This document shows positions 35,587 through 43,116 of a DNA stretch of 64,000 nucleotides, piece by piece. The stretch spans positions 3,534,001 through 3,598,000 of the forward strand of contig NZ_CP072453.1 of assembly GCF_019343475.1 (NCBI RefSeq). Direction: 5' to 3'. A program made the position numbers and the translations under genes. This stretch comes from Providencia sp. R33 (GTDB lineage: Bacteria; Pseudomonadota; Gammaproteobacteria; Enterobacterales; Enterobacteriaceae). Position 1 is the stretch's first letter; every line of letters begins with the position of its first letter. The notes beneath the pieces were generated by a model. The model had not been told where the DNA came from. It was given only the letters and a program-made list of their open reading frames with translations, and made no database searches.

Positions 35587-36224
35587 GGCATCAACTCCTC
35601 TAACGCTTCTTTGGCACGTTGCAAAAATTCAGTTTTATTTTCAGTTTCGGTTAAAGGAGAAATAGGCTCACCGACCACCGCAGAGCAAATAACCGGCACA
35701 ACTAATTTAGACCCTTTCGGCAATACACGGTTAAGGTTTTCGAGGTAGATAGGAACGACTTCAACATCGGGGTATTTCTTCGCTAAGTGGTAAAGGCCAC
35801 TCTTAAATTGGCCTAGCTCTTCACCATTACCGCGAGTTCCCTCAGGGAAAAATATCAATGAATGTTTAGCGGCTAAAACGGATTCGAGAGGCTCCAAAAT
35901 ATTACCTTGTGTAGGTTTGTCCCCTTTTCTATCCACAAGAACGGCGCGAAAAACATTATTCACCAAATAACGACGAAATGGTGTTTTATCCCAATAATCT
36001 TTCGCCGCAACAGGGTGAACAAAATGGCGCATAAGGGGAGGCAAGCCAGACCAAATCACTAATCCATCCAAATGGCTTGAATGGTTTGCATAATAGATAC
36101 GTGGAGTTATGGCAGGTTGACAACCCACCCAACGAGTACGCACCCCAGTTAATAAGCGGCAAGTTCCCGATAACAGCATTCCCATTCCCTTTGCAAGAAG
36201 GGAAATTCTCTGCACTTTTTCCAT
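35583..36224 (-). CDS. PlsC-like 1-acyl-glycerol-3-phosphate acyltransferase
   Basis: The 213-residue protein has the acyltransferase catalytic motif HX4D as NHSSHLDGLVIW (about residue 47) and the substrate-binding FFPEGTRGNGEELGQFKSGL, with a short hydrophobic N-terminal segment for inner-membrane attachment. The family acylates lysophosphatidic acid to phosphatidic acid, the substrate of the neighbouring CdsA-like enzyme. It is first in the two-gene operon. The chromosomal plsC is presumably elsewhere, so this is likely a paralogue with a special acyl chain or headgroup role. Confidence 0.85.
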   Translation of the reverse strand: MEKVQRISLLAKGMGMLLSGTCRLLTGVRTRWVGCQPAITPRIYYANHSSHLDGLVIWSGLPPLMRHFVHPVAAKDYWDKTPFRRYLVNNVFRAVLVDRKGDKPTQGNILEPLESVLAAKHSLIFFPEGTRGNGEELGQFKSGLYHLAKKYPDVEVVPIYLENLNRVLPKGSKLVVPVICSAVVGEPISPLTETENKTEFLQRAKEALEELMP

Positions 36225-36442
36225 CTTTTTTCCTTGTTAGCGTTTTAGCAAACGTAAAACTGCAACACTATGAAAAAACCTGAATATTATTTATATGAAT
36301 AAGATAGTGAGTGATTTGAGGAAGTACAACGGGGGAAGTTCTGATTTCTAACGCTGAAATAAGAACTTCTGCAAGACATAAATAATAGGTGCAACAATGC
36401 TTATTTACACTGTTACACCTTATTATCAAAAATAATTAAAAA

Positions 36443-37195
36443 TTATTTTTTGTCAGCGGCAATACGGTCACGGATGTTTTGTGCACGTTCGCTTGAAGGT
36501 GGGTGAGAGTCAAACATACTGGTCTCTTGGCTACCCATTTTTGCTAATTTCTCAAAACCAGTGACTAAACCGTCAGTTTTCACACCGCGTTTTTTCAGTA
36601 AGTCGTAAGAGAAGTTATCCGCTTCGCTTTCTTGGTGTTGAGAGAACTGGGAGTTGACCAGTTTTTCACCCAGTGCAGCAACTTGTGATGCGCTCAGTTG
36701 TTCAACCACGCCACCCGCTGATGCTGCCGCTGTACGCGCTGCAACGGCTGCATAAGCAACTTGCATTGCTTTACGAGTATGGCCTAATGCGACGTGACCC
36801 ATTTCATGGCCTAGAACGCCTTCAACTTCGTTGTCGTTCATAACATCCATCAGACCGCTGTATACACGCACACAACCGTTAGCCATCGCCCATGCGTTCA
36901 CATCGTTAGTCATGTAAACTTTATAGTTAACTGGGGTACCATCAACTTCGTTACCCAGAGCTTTAGCGATTTTGTCTAAACGTTTGGAATATTTGCTCGA
37001 TGCAGGTGCAATTTTGTTCTGTGCATCCATCTCTTTACAAGATTGGTCGCTTAATTGCTTAACATCTGAATCACTCAGTGTTGCTGCTTGGAATAATTGC
37101 ATCCCAGAGTTAGTCAACATCCCTTGGTCAATATTTTTACAACCTGTCAGAATCACAGCAGAAACAGCAACTGCTACAAGCGCTTTCATTTTCAT
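36443..37195 (-). CDS. loiP: M48-family metalloprotease lipoprotein LoiP
   Basis: LoiP is an outer-membrane-attached M48 zinc protease induced at low osmolarity in E. coli. The 250-residue protein has lipoprotein signal MKMKALVAVAVSAVILTGC with acylated Cys19, the zinc motif HEMGHVALGH near residue 130, and the third ligand Glu in HQESEADNFSYDLL. It aligns with E. coli LoiP (YggG) along its length (QLFQAATLSDSDVKQLSDQ, MANGCVRVYSGLMDVMND, SMFDSHPPSSERAQNIRDR). Monocistronic. Confidence 0.94.
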   Translation of the reverse strand: MKMKALVAVAVSAVILTGCKNIDQGMLTNSGMQLFQAATLSDSDVKQLSDQSCKEMDAQNKIAPASSKYSKRLDKIAKALGNEVDGTPVNYKVYMTNDVNAWAMANGCVRVYSGLMDVMNDNEVEGVLGHEMGHVALGHTRKAMQVAYAAVAARTAAASAGGVVEQLSASQVAALGEKLVNSQFSQHQESEADNFSYDLLKKRGVKTDGLVTGFEKLAKMGSQETSMFDSHPPSSERAQNIRDRIAADKK

Positions 37196-37422
37196 AGATC
37201 ATTTTTTCCTTTAAAAATACCATTCTTATTTTTTTAGTGACGCTAAAGACTATAAATTTTGCGAAAAATAACAATAGGAATAAAGCCATAATTACAGGTT
37301 CTATGAATTTGATAACATTTTTACTAAAATAATTTAATCGGCGGAGTAATATCTCATCCTAAAAAATAATTACCGCTAAAAATATTGGGGAAACATCCAA
37401 ATAAATAGCATTAAATCCCTAA

Positions 37423-38004
37423 CTATTTAATAAACAGCTCTATTATACAGAAATCCTGCTCTGCAGATTGCTTGGTTGAAAATTGCAGCGGCTGGAGATT
37501 ATCCCTCACTAACAACGTTTCAAAATGATTTAAAACAAATGGTTGCGAGTTCACTTTCATACTCAGACTTGGCGCAGTATTGAAAACGAGAATCTGGGCT
37601 GCATCGCTAATCCATGAAGTGCCTGACGATGAACGAATCCACTGCAAGCGTGCTGAATATTTTTCAGGGTTATAAATCAAATTGAAATCACGAATAGCGT
37701 CTTTGACCAGTTCTGCATGCACATGACTTTCACCCTTAAAGGCAAAAAACGCTTTTTGCCGTAACGTCACTGGGTTCTGGTCATCCACATGCAAAGTCAT
37801 CCCTTCGCCTTCCAACACACCAATAATACGTTGGCGATTTAAAAAATGAGAAAAAGGCCCCGCGGCTTTCACATCCGCAATTGAAACCCGCCAGTCAAAA
37901 TCATCAAGCCCTTCGCCATGGCTTCTCGCTACTTCTAACGTGACGCCTTGCCCATTTTTCCAAGGCATACTGCGATAATCCTGAGCGGTTAACACGTGAA
38001 CCAT
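37423..38004 (-). CDS. ves: Ves/HutD-family cupin protein
   Basis: A 193-residue cytoplasmic protein of the HutD/Ves family, with the conserved opening YRSMPWKNGQGVTLEVARS and FDWRVSIADVKAAGPFS. E. coli Ves is described as cold- and stress-inducible; HutD proteins in other bacteria accompany histidine-utilisation genes and may sense a metabolite. No hut genes are nearby, so Ves is the better name. Catalytic residues are not known for the family. Confidence 0.88.
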   Translation of the reverse strand: MVHVLTAQDYRSMPWKNGQGVTLEVARSHGEGLDDFDWRVSIADVKAAGPFSHFLNRQRIIGVLEGEGMTLHVDDQNPVTLRQKAFFAFKGESHVHAELVKDAIRDFNLIYNPEKYSARLQWIRSSSGTSWISDAAQILVFNTAPSLSMKVNSQPFVLNHFETLLVRDNLQPLQFSTKQSAEQDFCIIELFIK

Positions 38005-38083
38005 AACGTTATCCTATTTTTTAGTAGAGAGGTAATAGCAAGGCATTGAAATAATAAACATTTATTTCAATAAAAATAGAGTA

Positions 38084-38368
38084 TTAAATACTTTTAAATT
38101 GTAGCTTCAAACCAAGAGAGTTAACTATTTTTATTATTGTATTGAATGTAGGATTACCTTGACCTGACAATGCTTTATATAAACCTTCACGGCTCATCCC
38201 TACCTCTTTAGCTAATTGACTCATATTGCGAGCTTTTGCGATATCCCCGAGGGCTGATAATAATAAAGCAGGATCACCTTCCTCCAAGATCTCATTAAGA
38301 TACAATTGGATTTCTTCTTCGCTATTTAAATGCTCAGCAATATCATATTCTTTTAATTTAATGGTCAT
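38084..38368 (-). CDS. Antitoxin of a HigBA-type toxin-antitoxin pair
   Basis: The 94-residue protein has an N-terminal linker and a C-terminal helix-turn-helix (MSQLAKEVGMSREGLYKALS near residues 51-70), followed by GNPTFNTIIKIVNSLGLKL, the pattern of the putative addiction-module antidote group (COG3636-like). It overlaps the toxin stop by 4 bp (ATGA). The toxin-first order is typical of higBA. It likely represses the operon through the short palindrome upstream of the toxin. Confidence 0.88.
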   Translation of the reverse strand: MTIKLKEYDIAEHLNSEEEIQLYLNEILEEGDPALLLSALGDIAKARNMSQLAKEVGMSREGLYKALSGQGNPTFNTIIKIVNSLGLKLQFKSI

Positions 38369-38667
38369 AATTCACCTTCAATTTGACTAAAGACCTGTTT
38401 GGCTTTGATGATATCTTTTTGCTGGGTTCCTTTACTCCCACCGAAGAGCAAAATGACCATAACGTTATTTTTCTGTTTTAAATAAACGCGATACCCTTGC
38501 CCCTCATGTATCCTCAGCTCTGAAAAACCATCACCAATCGGCTCAATATCGCCAAAATTTCCATTTTTTAGGCGCCGAATTCTCACTTGAATCTTGGTTT
38601 TCGCCCTTAAATCCTTGAGATCCCGTATCCAGTTGTCGAATAGATCTGTTGTTAATACTGTTATCAT
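38365..38667 (-). CDS. RelE/HigB-superfamily toxin
   Basis: The 100-residue protein is of the RelE/ParE superfamily, addiction-module killer type (COG3657-like). Landmarks are FDNWIRDLKDLRAKTKIQVR, then NGNFGDIEPIGDGFSELRIH, GYRVYLKQ and LLFGGSKGTQQKDIIKAK. Family members are mostly ribosome-dependent mRNA endonucleases. It is first in a two-gene operon with the antitoxin. The pair lies just outside the apparent prophage end, so it may be host-borne or part of the integrated segment. Confidence 0.88.
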   Translation of the reverse strand: MITVLTTDLFDNWIRDLKDLRAKTKIQVRIRRLKNGNFGDIEPIGDGFSELRIHEGQGYRVYLKQKNNVMVILLFGGSKGTQQKDIIKAKQVFSQIEGEL

Positions 38668-38685
38668 AAGACGTCTCCTTGTCTT

Positions 38686-38697
38686 GATACTTGTATC
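38686..38697. promoter_or_regulatory. Palindrome upstream of the toxin-antitoxin operon
   Basis: GATAC-TT-GTATC, 19-30 bp upstream of the toxin start, is a plausible antitoxin operator or the operon's -10 region. Confidence 0.4.
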
Positions 38698-38757
38698 TTA
38701 ATCACCCTCTACAAATTGTCAACTACAGTTAACACTCAGCCTATTTAAACAAAAAAA

Positions 38758-38774
38758 AGCCCCTAAAAGGGGCT
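38758..38774 (-). terminator. Minus-strand terminator at the prophage edge
   Basis: AGCCCCT / AGGGGCT stem (38758-38764, 38768-38774) followed on the minus strand by a long T-run (38757 downwards). It would isolate the toxin-antitoxin operon from prophage transcription. Confidence 0.85.
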
Positions 38775-38843
38775 ATAAAAGACAGGGATGGTGTTCGTTA
38801 TTGAACCGTAAGCATTTGTTATTAAATGATTTATAATTCATGT

Positions 38844-38880
38844 CGTCCACGTTCCGTCCACATCGACCATTATTGACCAC
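38844..38880. repeat. Four phased YGWCCAY repeats near the prophage end (candidate integrase or Cox arm sites)
   Basis: CGTCCAC (38844), CGTCCAC (38855), CGACCAT (38864) and TGACCAC (38874) recur at 9-11 bp, about one helical turn. The position between the last prophage gene and the toxin-antitoxin operon is where an attachment site of a P2-type prophage should lie. The second att site is outside the window, so the core cannot be defined. Confidence 0.45.
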
Positions 38881-38924
38881 TATCCCCTCTTTTGTTGGCT
38901 CGAGAGAGGGGATTTAATATTTTA

Positions 38925-39251
38925 TTATTTCTTACCAGATTTTAAGTTCTCTGAGTTAGTCCAAACATCAATAATTTCTCCCGACCCTTTCACGTAAACT
39001 TTTACGTGTGCAACTCCGCTAGTCCAACCTTGAGAAACTACTTTTTCAATGGGGAAACCCTCTTTGAGAAAAAGGCACTCTGTCTGCATTAGTTTTGCAA
39101 CCGCCTTTTTATCATCATGGCTCGCTGCCGTATGAAGCCTATCAAATGCATTCTCAGAAATGCAAACCGGATAATCACCACTAATATATGCAGCGTTTGC
39201 AGTAGCAACAATTCCCAAACTTAACGCCGTTATCAAAAACCCCTTTTTCAT
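38925..39251 (-). CDS. Small secreted protein of unknown function at the prophage end
   Basis: The 108-residue protein has a Sec signal peptide (MKKGFLITALSLGIVATANA, then AYISGDYPVC). The mature part has two cysteines (C30 in YPVC and another in QTECLF) that may form a disulfide, and a beta-rich C-terminal half (WTSGVAHVKVYVKGSGEIID). I recognise no family. It lies between ogr and the presumed attachment region, a position where temperate phages often carry lysogenic-conversion genes, and has its own upstream gap with a TACGT-TAT-ACGTA palindrome at about 39277-39289. Confidence 0.75.
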   Translation of the reverse strand: MKKGFLITALSLGIVATANAAYISGDYPVCISENAFDRLHTAASHDDKKAVAKLMQTECLFLKEGFPIEKVVSQGWTSGVAHVKVYVKGSGEIIDVWTNSENLKSGKK

Positions 39252-39356
39252 AAATACCCCTATTAATCTAATTCAAATAGTACGTTATACGTAAATTTTA
39301 TTATTGCTCAACCGACCCTATCACAAAAAGTAAACCCGCCAAAATGGCGGGCTATT

Positions 39357-39605
39357 TCAAAACATATCTAATTGCGTTTCACCTCGATGTGATTTTGGTA
39401 ATCCCTCCATTGGGATCTCAAAACCTATCGGTAATTCTTGCGGGGTTGGTATAGTTAAAAATATTTCCACTGAGGTTATTGTTGTAAAAGAGCAACCACA
39501 CAAAATATTCTGGCATTGGTGATAACTTCTACGGGTTTCACTACTCATGGATTTACTGGTTTTGGTATAAGTCACAGCGCCACACTTTGGACAATTGAAC
39601 GCCAT
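39357..39605 (-). CDS. ogr: Ogr/Delta-family zinc-finger late gene activator
   Basis: Ogr activates late promoters of P2-type phages by contacting the RNA polymerase alpha subunit. From the ATG at 39605 (MAFNCPKCGAVTYTKTSKSM) it has 82 residues. The CX2C (residues 5 and 8) and CX4C (CQNILC) zinc ligands, with the conserved RRSYHQCQN, match the family. It follows D by 45 bp, the same order as D-ogr in P2. Candidate targets are the two GGTTCTC-N10-GAGAACC palindromes in the prophage. Confidence 0.93.
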   Translation of the reverse strand: MAFNCPKCGAVTYTKTSKSMSSETRRSYHQCQNILCGCSFTTITSVEIFLTIPTPQELPIGFEIPMEGLPKSHRGETQLDMF

Positions 39606-39650
39606 TTTATAACCTTGGGTTATGGGTATGCCTGACGTTATTATAATCAA

Positions 39651-40757
39651 TTATGTTTCGTTTTGCTCGTCATCCGTCATATCAATATCTTTGATTTTTA
39701 TTTCCAGTTCCAAATGGGTGATAAACCCGTTCCCATCAATGGTGTGTGTCACTCGGCTAATCACCCACTGGTGACTATCAATGGTCGGTTTAAAGCCAGA
39801 TACCGTGACAGGCATTTCAGGGTATAAATCGGCTCGCCCCTCGGCCAACGTAATATTAAATTCTGCCACACCCCTTTGTAATTTTAACCACTTAGCTGCG
39901 GCGGCGCGTTTAGCGGATTGCTCGTTTTTAAAGGTTTGCCGCATCACAAAAACATTACCCTCGGCGCCCTCAATATAATCACCCTCTTTTTTGCTCGACT
40001 TCTCTTTTTTGGGTTTTTGCTTGCGTTTGAGATTGGTTTTCTTTTGTTTACCGTAGTTCAAATCTAGCCAGTAAGCTTGTACGCCAGTGTACGCTTGCCG
40101 GTCAGCCAATCGGAAATAATGCCTATCCCCACTTTCCCGCATGATGGTAATGACAGGTAAAGGCTTGCCGCTTTGCGTGACGCCTTGATTAGGCACGATA
40201 AATAACAGGCTGCCATTTTTAATGGTGGCTATCGCACCGAGCATTTCAGCCATGCGCGTTAAAAAGCTGATATCGCTCTCATTGGTCTGGTCAGCATGGT
40301 CAATTTCAATGTGCATCAATTGTTTGCTCACTGCGGGTTTTAGGTTATAACGCCCCGCTATCGCGCTCACGACATCGGGCACTTTGATATCGTGCCAGCT
40401 ATATTCTCGTTTGACGTTAAAATCTTGCCGAAAGTCCGCGCTACGTGCGGTTACCGTGATTTGGTCGGGAGGGCCTGAATGGCTAATTTCATCAACGGTA
40501 TACATCCCTTTGTGTACCAAGGCTTCCCCCTGCCAACCAAGGGAAACGGAAATCTCAGCCCCACGCGCCGGTAATGCAATTTTACCGTCGGTATCATCGA
40601 TAGTGAGCTCTAAAGTATCGGCTTCAAAACCGCGATTATCCGTTAATGTTAATGACATAAGCCGGTCATTGACGCTCAAGAGCTGCACGCCACCGACAGT
40701 TAAATCAAATGCAGGAACTTTGACTAAATTCCCCTCTGTCCAATCCGTAAAAGACAT
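39651..40757 (-). CDS. D: P2 gpD-like tail protein (late control D)
   Basis: GpD is the baseplate hub/central tail protein of P2-type contractile tails. The 368-residue product (ATG 40757, MSFTDWTEGNLVK) has the family's hub layout, with FNVKREYSWHDIKVPDVVSA and FLTRMAEMLGAIATIKNGSL in the middle and a C-terminal beta domain. In P2, D follows U in the same direction; here it is divergent from FI and separated from U by the inverted FI-U block. It shares the palindromic promoter region with FI. Confidence 0.92.
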   Translation of the reverse strand: MSFTDWTEGNLVKVPAFDLTVGGVQLLSVNDRLMSLTLTDNRGFEADTLELTIDDTDGKIALPARGAEISVSLGWQGEALVHKGMYTVDEISHSGPPDQITVTARSADFRQDFNVKREYSWHDIKVPDVVSAIAGRYNLKPAVSKQLMHIEIDHADQTNESDISFLTRMAEMLGAIATIKNGSLLFIVPNQGVTQSGKPLPVITIMRESGDRHYFRLADRQAYTGVQAYWLDLNYGKQKKTNLKRKQKPKKEKSSKKEGDYIEGAEGNVFVMRQTFKNEQSAKRAAAAKWLKLQRGVAEFNITLAEGRADLYPEMPVTVSGFKPTIDSHQWVISRVTHTIDGNGFITHLELEIKIKDIDMTDDEQNET

Positions 40758-40823
40758 ATTCACCACCTAACCAATTCAATATGCCTAGATTGTCGTCGCG
40801 CGCGTAAGTGAGCAATCATCAAT

Positions 40824-40847
40824 GGTTCTCTTATGTCTGTGAGAACC
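40824..40847. promoter_or_regulatory. 24-bp palindrome in the D/FI divergent late promoter region (candidate Ogr site)
   Basis: GGTTCTC-TTATGTCTGT-GAGAACC. Its centre is about 80 bp from the FI start and 78 bp from the D start, so one symmetric site is placed for both. An identical-arm, identical-spacing copy lies between O and P at 57491-57514. I saw no third copy in the window. Confidence 0.7.
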
Positions 40848-40915
40848 CTAAGTACATGATTTGTTATCAAACATCCCTGAGAATAAAGATAAATAGACAT
40901 CAGGAGATAATAACG

Positions 40916-42079
40916 ATGGCCGTATATCATCACGGTGTTGAAGTCCATGAAACCACCGACCTCAGCACCCTTATTCGAGATATCGACACTTCCGTGATTG
41001 GTATCGTCTGCACCGCAGAAGATGCCGACCCCGAGGCGTTCCCACTCGACACCCCCGTATTAGTCACACGCATTAAAACGGTACTCAGCAAAGCGGGTAA
41101 AACAGGTACGCTTTACACCACACTTAAAGCCATTGATGACCAATGCAGCCCGAAAGTCGTCATTGTGCGCGTTGCCGAAGCGAAAAGCGGTGATAAGACA
41201 CAAGACCAATTAGTGATTGGAGGTACCAGTGACGATGGTCGCTACACTGGCCTTTATGCCCTGCTAACCGCTGAAGCGAATATCGGGGAACGTCCGCGCA
41301 TTTTGGCAGTTCCCAAACTGGACACCAAACCTGTTGCCATGCAGCTTGCAATTTTTGCCGAGCAAATAAAAGCCTTTGCCTATATCAGTGCCAACGGCTG
41401 TAAAACTATCGCCGAAGCCAAGAAATACCGCGAGGATTTCAATCAGCGCGAAGTGATGATCATCTATCCTGAATTTATCGCGTACAACAAAGAAAGTGGC
41501 CAAAACGAAGTTATCCCCGCCACCGCTTACGCCATTGGCTTACGTGCCAAAATTGATGCGGAACAAGGCTGGCATAAGTCGATTTCTAACGTGCCGGTTA
41601 ATGGCGTTTTGGGTATTAGCGCGGATATTTACTGGACGTTACAAGGTAAAGACACCGACGCCAACGATTTAAACAGCCACCAAATCACCACGCTGATTAA
41701 GCGCGATGGGTACCGTATTTGGGGTAATCGCACCGGTGATAAAGAAATTTATACCTTTGAAGTGTATACCCGCACCGCGCAAATCTTGGCTGAAATGATC
41801 GCCGAGGCGCATTTTAGTTATATCGACAAAACACTCACGCCCTCATTGGTGAAAGATATTGTTGATGGGATCAACCGCAAAGGCGCACAACTCGTCACGC
41901 AAGGCCGTTTATTAGGGTTCCAGTGTTGGTATGACCCATCGGATAACCCGAAAGAAAATTTACGCGATGGTAAGGCGCACATTCGCTACAAGTACACCCC
42001 CGTACCGCCACTGGAAAACCTGTCTTTAACGCAGGAATTCACTGACGAGTATTTCGCTGTTTTTGACCAACTGGGCTAA
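40916..42079 (+). CDS. FI: Tail sheath protein (P2 FI)
   Basis: The contractile sheath protein of the P2-type tail. From the ATG at 40916 (MAVYHHGVEVHETTDLSTLI), after CAGGAGATAA, it has 387 residues against 396 in P2; the longer reading from 40808 is leader. The C-terminal stretch RRKGAQ... is represented here by GQCWYDPSDNPKENLRDGK-like sequence (FQCWYDPSDNPKENLRDGK) and PVPPLENLSLTQEFTDEY, typical of sheath proteins. First gene of the FI-FII-E-T-U operon, which is inverted compared with P2. Confidence 0.95.
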   Translation: MAVYHHGVEVHETTDLSTLIRDIDTSVIGIVCTAEDADPEAFPLDTPVLVTRIKTVLSKAGKTGTLYTTLKAIDDQCSPKVVIVRVAEAKSGDKTQDQLVIGGTSDDGRYTGLYALLTAEANIGERPRILAVPKLDTKPVAMQLAIFAEQIKAFAYISANGCKTIAEAKKYREDFNQREVMIIYPEFIAYNKESGQNEVIPATAYAIGLRAKIDAEQGWHKSISNVPVNGVLGISADIYWTLQGKDTDANDLNSHQITTLIKRDGYRIWGNRTGDKEIYTFEVYTRTAQILAEMIAEAHFSYIDKTLTPSLVKDIVDGINRKGAQLVTQGRLLGFQCWYDPSDNPKENLRDGKAHIRYKYTPVPPLENLSLTQEFTDEYFAVFDQLG

Positions 42080-42091
42080 GGAAATTGAATT

Positions 42092-42604
42092 ATGGGTATG
42101 CCTAAAAAACTTTTTATGTTTGACCTGTTTATTGATGGCCAAACCTACCTTGGACAAGTAGAAGAAGTCACCCCGCCAAAGCTGTCATTAAAAACAGAGG
42201 ATTATCAAGGTGCCGGTATGGTGGGCTCTGTGGCTGTCATGATGGGCTTTGATTCTGGTGCATTAGATATGGAGGCCTCTATGGGGGGCTTAATGTCTGA
42301 ATTGCTGGAAAGCTGGGGCGCTACGATTGACGGTAAGCAATTCCGCTTTGCGGGCTCTTACTACAATGATTCAACCGGTGAATCCGTTCCGTGTGAAATT
42401 CAAACTCGCGGACGTTTCACTGAATTGGATTTCGGCAGTGCGAAAGCCGGTGATAACACGCAACACAAATACACCATCAAAAATACGTACTGCAAAATTA
42501 CCATCAATAACAAAGAATCATTTGAAGTGGATTTGCTCAACATGGTGTGGAAAGTCAACGGTAAAGACATGCTGGAAAAACACCGCGCCAACATTGGCCA
42601 CTAA
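42092..42604 (+). CDS. FII: Major tail tube protein (P2 FII)
   Basis: Forms the inner tube inside the sheath. The 170 residues match P2 FII in length and pattern: MGMPKKLFMFDLFIDGQTYL, the YQGAGMVGSV loop, IRFAGSY-like FRFAGSYYNDSTGESVPCEI, and the C-terminal MVWKVNGKDMLEKHRANIGH. It lies 12 bp after FI in the same operon. Confidence 0.95.
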   Translation: MGMPKKLFMFDLFIDGQTYLGQVEEVTPPKLSLKTEDYQGAGMVGSVAVMMGFDSGALDMEASMGGLMSELLESWGATIDGKQFRFAGSYYNDSTGESVPCEIQTRGRFTELDFGSAKAGDNTQHKYTIKNTYCKITINNKESFEVDLLNMVWKVNGKDMLEKHRANIGH

Positions 42605-42664
42605 TTAATACGGTGGGTTTCATCACCCACCCATTTCACGTTTATTTTAATAGGAATAGTAACC

Positions 42665-42967
42665 ATGGCTGAAGTTATTCAATTCGACGCACCCATTAAA
42701 TTAGAGTCAGGGCAAGAAGTCACTGAAATCACCATCACCGACACCATGAAGCAAGTCGGCGCATTACGTGGCTTAAAACTGTATGACGTGATGACCTCTG
42801 ATGTGGATTCACTGATTAAGTTACTGCCGCGTGTGACCTCACCCCGCATGACTGAGCGCGACGTTTCACTACTCCCTATTCCTGCATTTAATGCACTCGC
42901 CACCGGTATTGCCAATTTTTTAGTACCGAACTCCCCGCAAGAGACGACAGACAGCGCGGACGAGTAA
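42665..42967 (+). CDS. E: Tail assembly chaperone E (zero-frame product)
   Basis: The 100-residue N-terminal tail-assembly chaperone. Landmarks are EVTEITITDTMKQVGALRGL, RVTSPRMTERDVSLLPIPAF and NALATGIANFLVPNSP. Near its 3' end it contains the slippery heptamer T-TTT-TTA (42916-42922) in the correct phase, so part of the ribosomes should shift into -1 and make E+E'. P2-type phages make two chaperone forms in the same way before the tape-measure gene. Confidence 0.92.
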   Translation: MAEVIQFDAPIKLESGQEVTEITITDTMKQVGALRGLKLYDVMTSDVDSLIKLLPRVTSPRMTERDVSLLPIPAFNALATGIANFLVPNSPQETTDSADE

Positions 42968-43116
42968 TTGAGTGCCCGAATATTGAAACGGACGAGTTAA
43001 TCGCTGATATCGCCACCGTTTTCCACTGGGCGCCGTCTGAATATGACGCCATGACGGTTGGCGAAATCCTGTTATGGCATAAACGCGCAGCCGCCAGAAC
43101 AGGAAATGAATCATGA
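42665..43116 (+). CDS. E': Frameshifted tail assembly chaperone E+E' (programmed -1 shift at 42916-42922)
   Basis: After TTTTTTA the -1 frame stays open through STELPARDDRQRGRVIECPN, then IETDELIADIATVFHWAPSE and YDAMTVGEILLWHKRAAART, and stops at TGA 43114-43116. The predicted fusion is 150 residues against 142 in P2. The WAPSEYDAM segment is the hallmark of P2 E'. The stop overlaps the ATG of T (ATGA at 43113), so translation of T is coupled to the shifted product. The shift efficiency cannot be read from sequence. Confidence 0.88.
42916..42922 (+). promoter_or_regulatory. Ribosomal -1 slippery heptamer T-TTT-TTA
   Basis: In zero frame the codons are AAT TTT TTA, so the heptamer T TTT TTA fits X-XXY-YYZ exactly. 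P2 uses a similar T-run in the same gene. Confidence 0.88.

Noticed and set aside
38669..38676. A perfect met box octamer AGACGTCT just upstream of the toxin start
   Set aside because: MetJ needs at least two adjacent boxes; this one is single and lies in the ribosome-site spacer of the toxin, so it is most likely chance.
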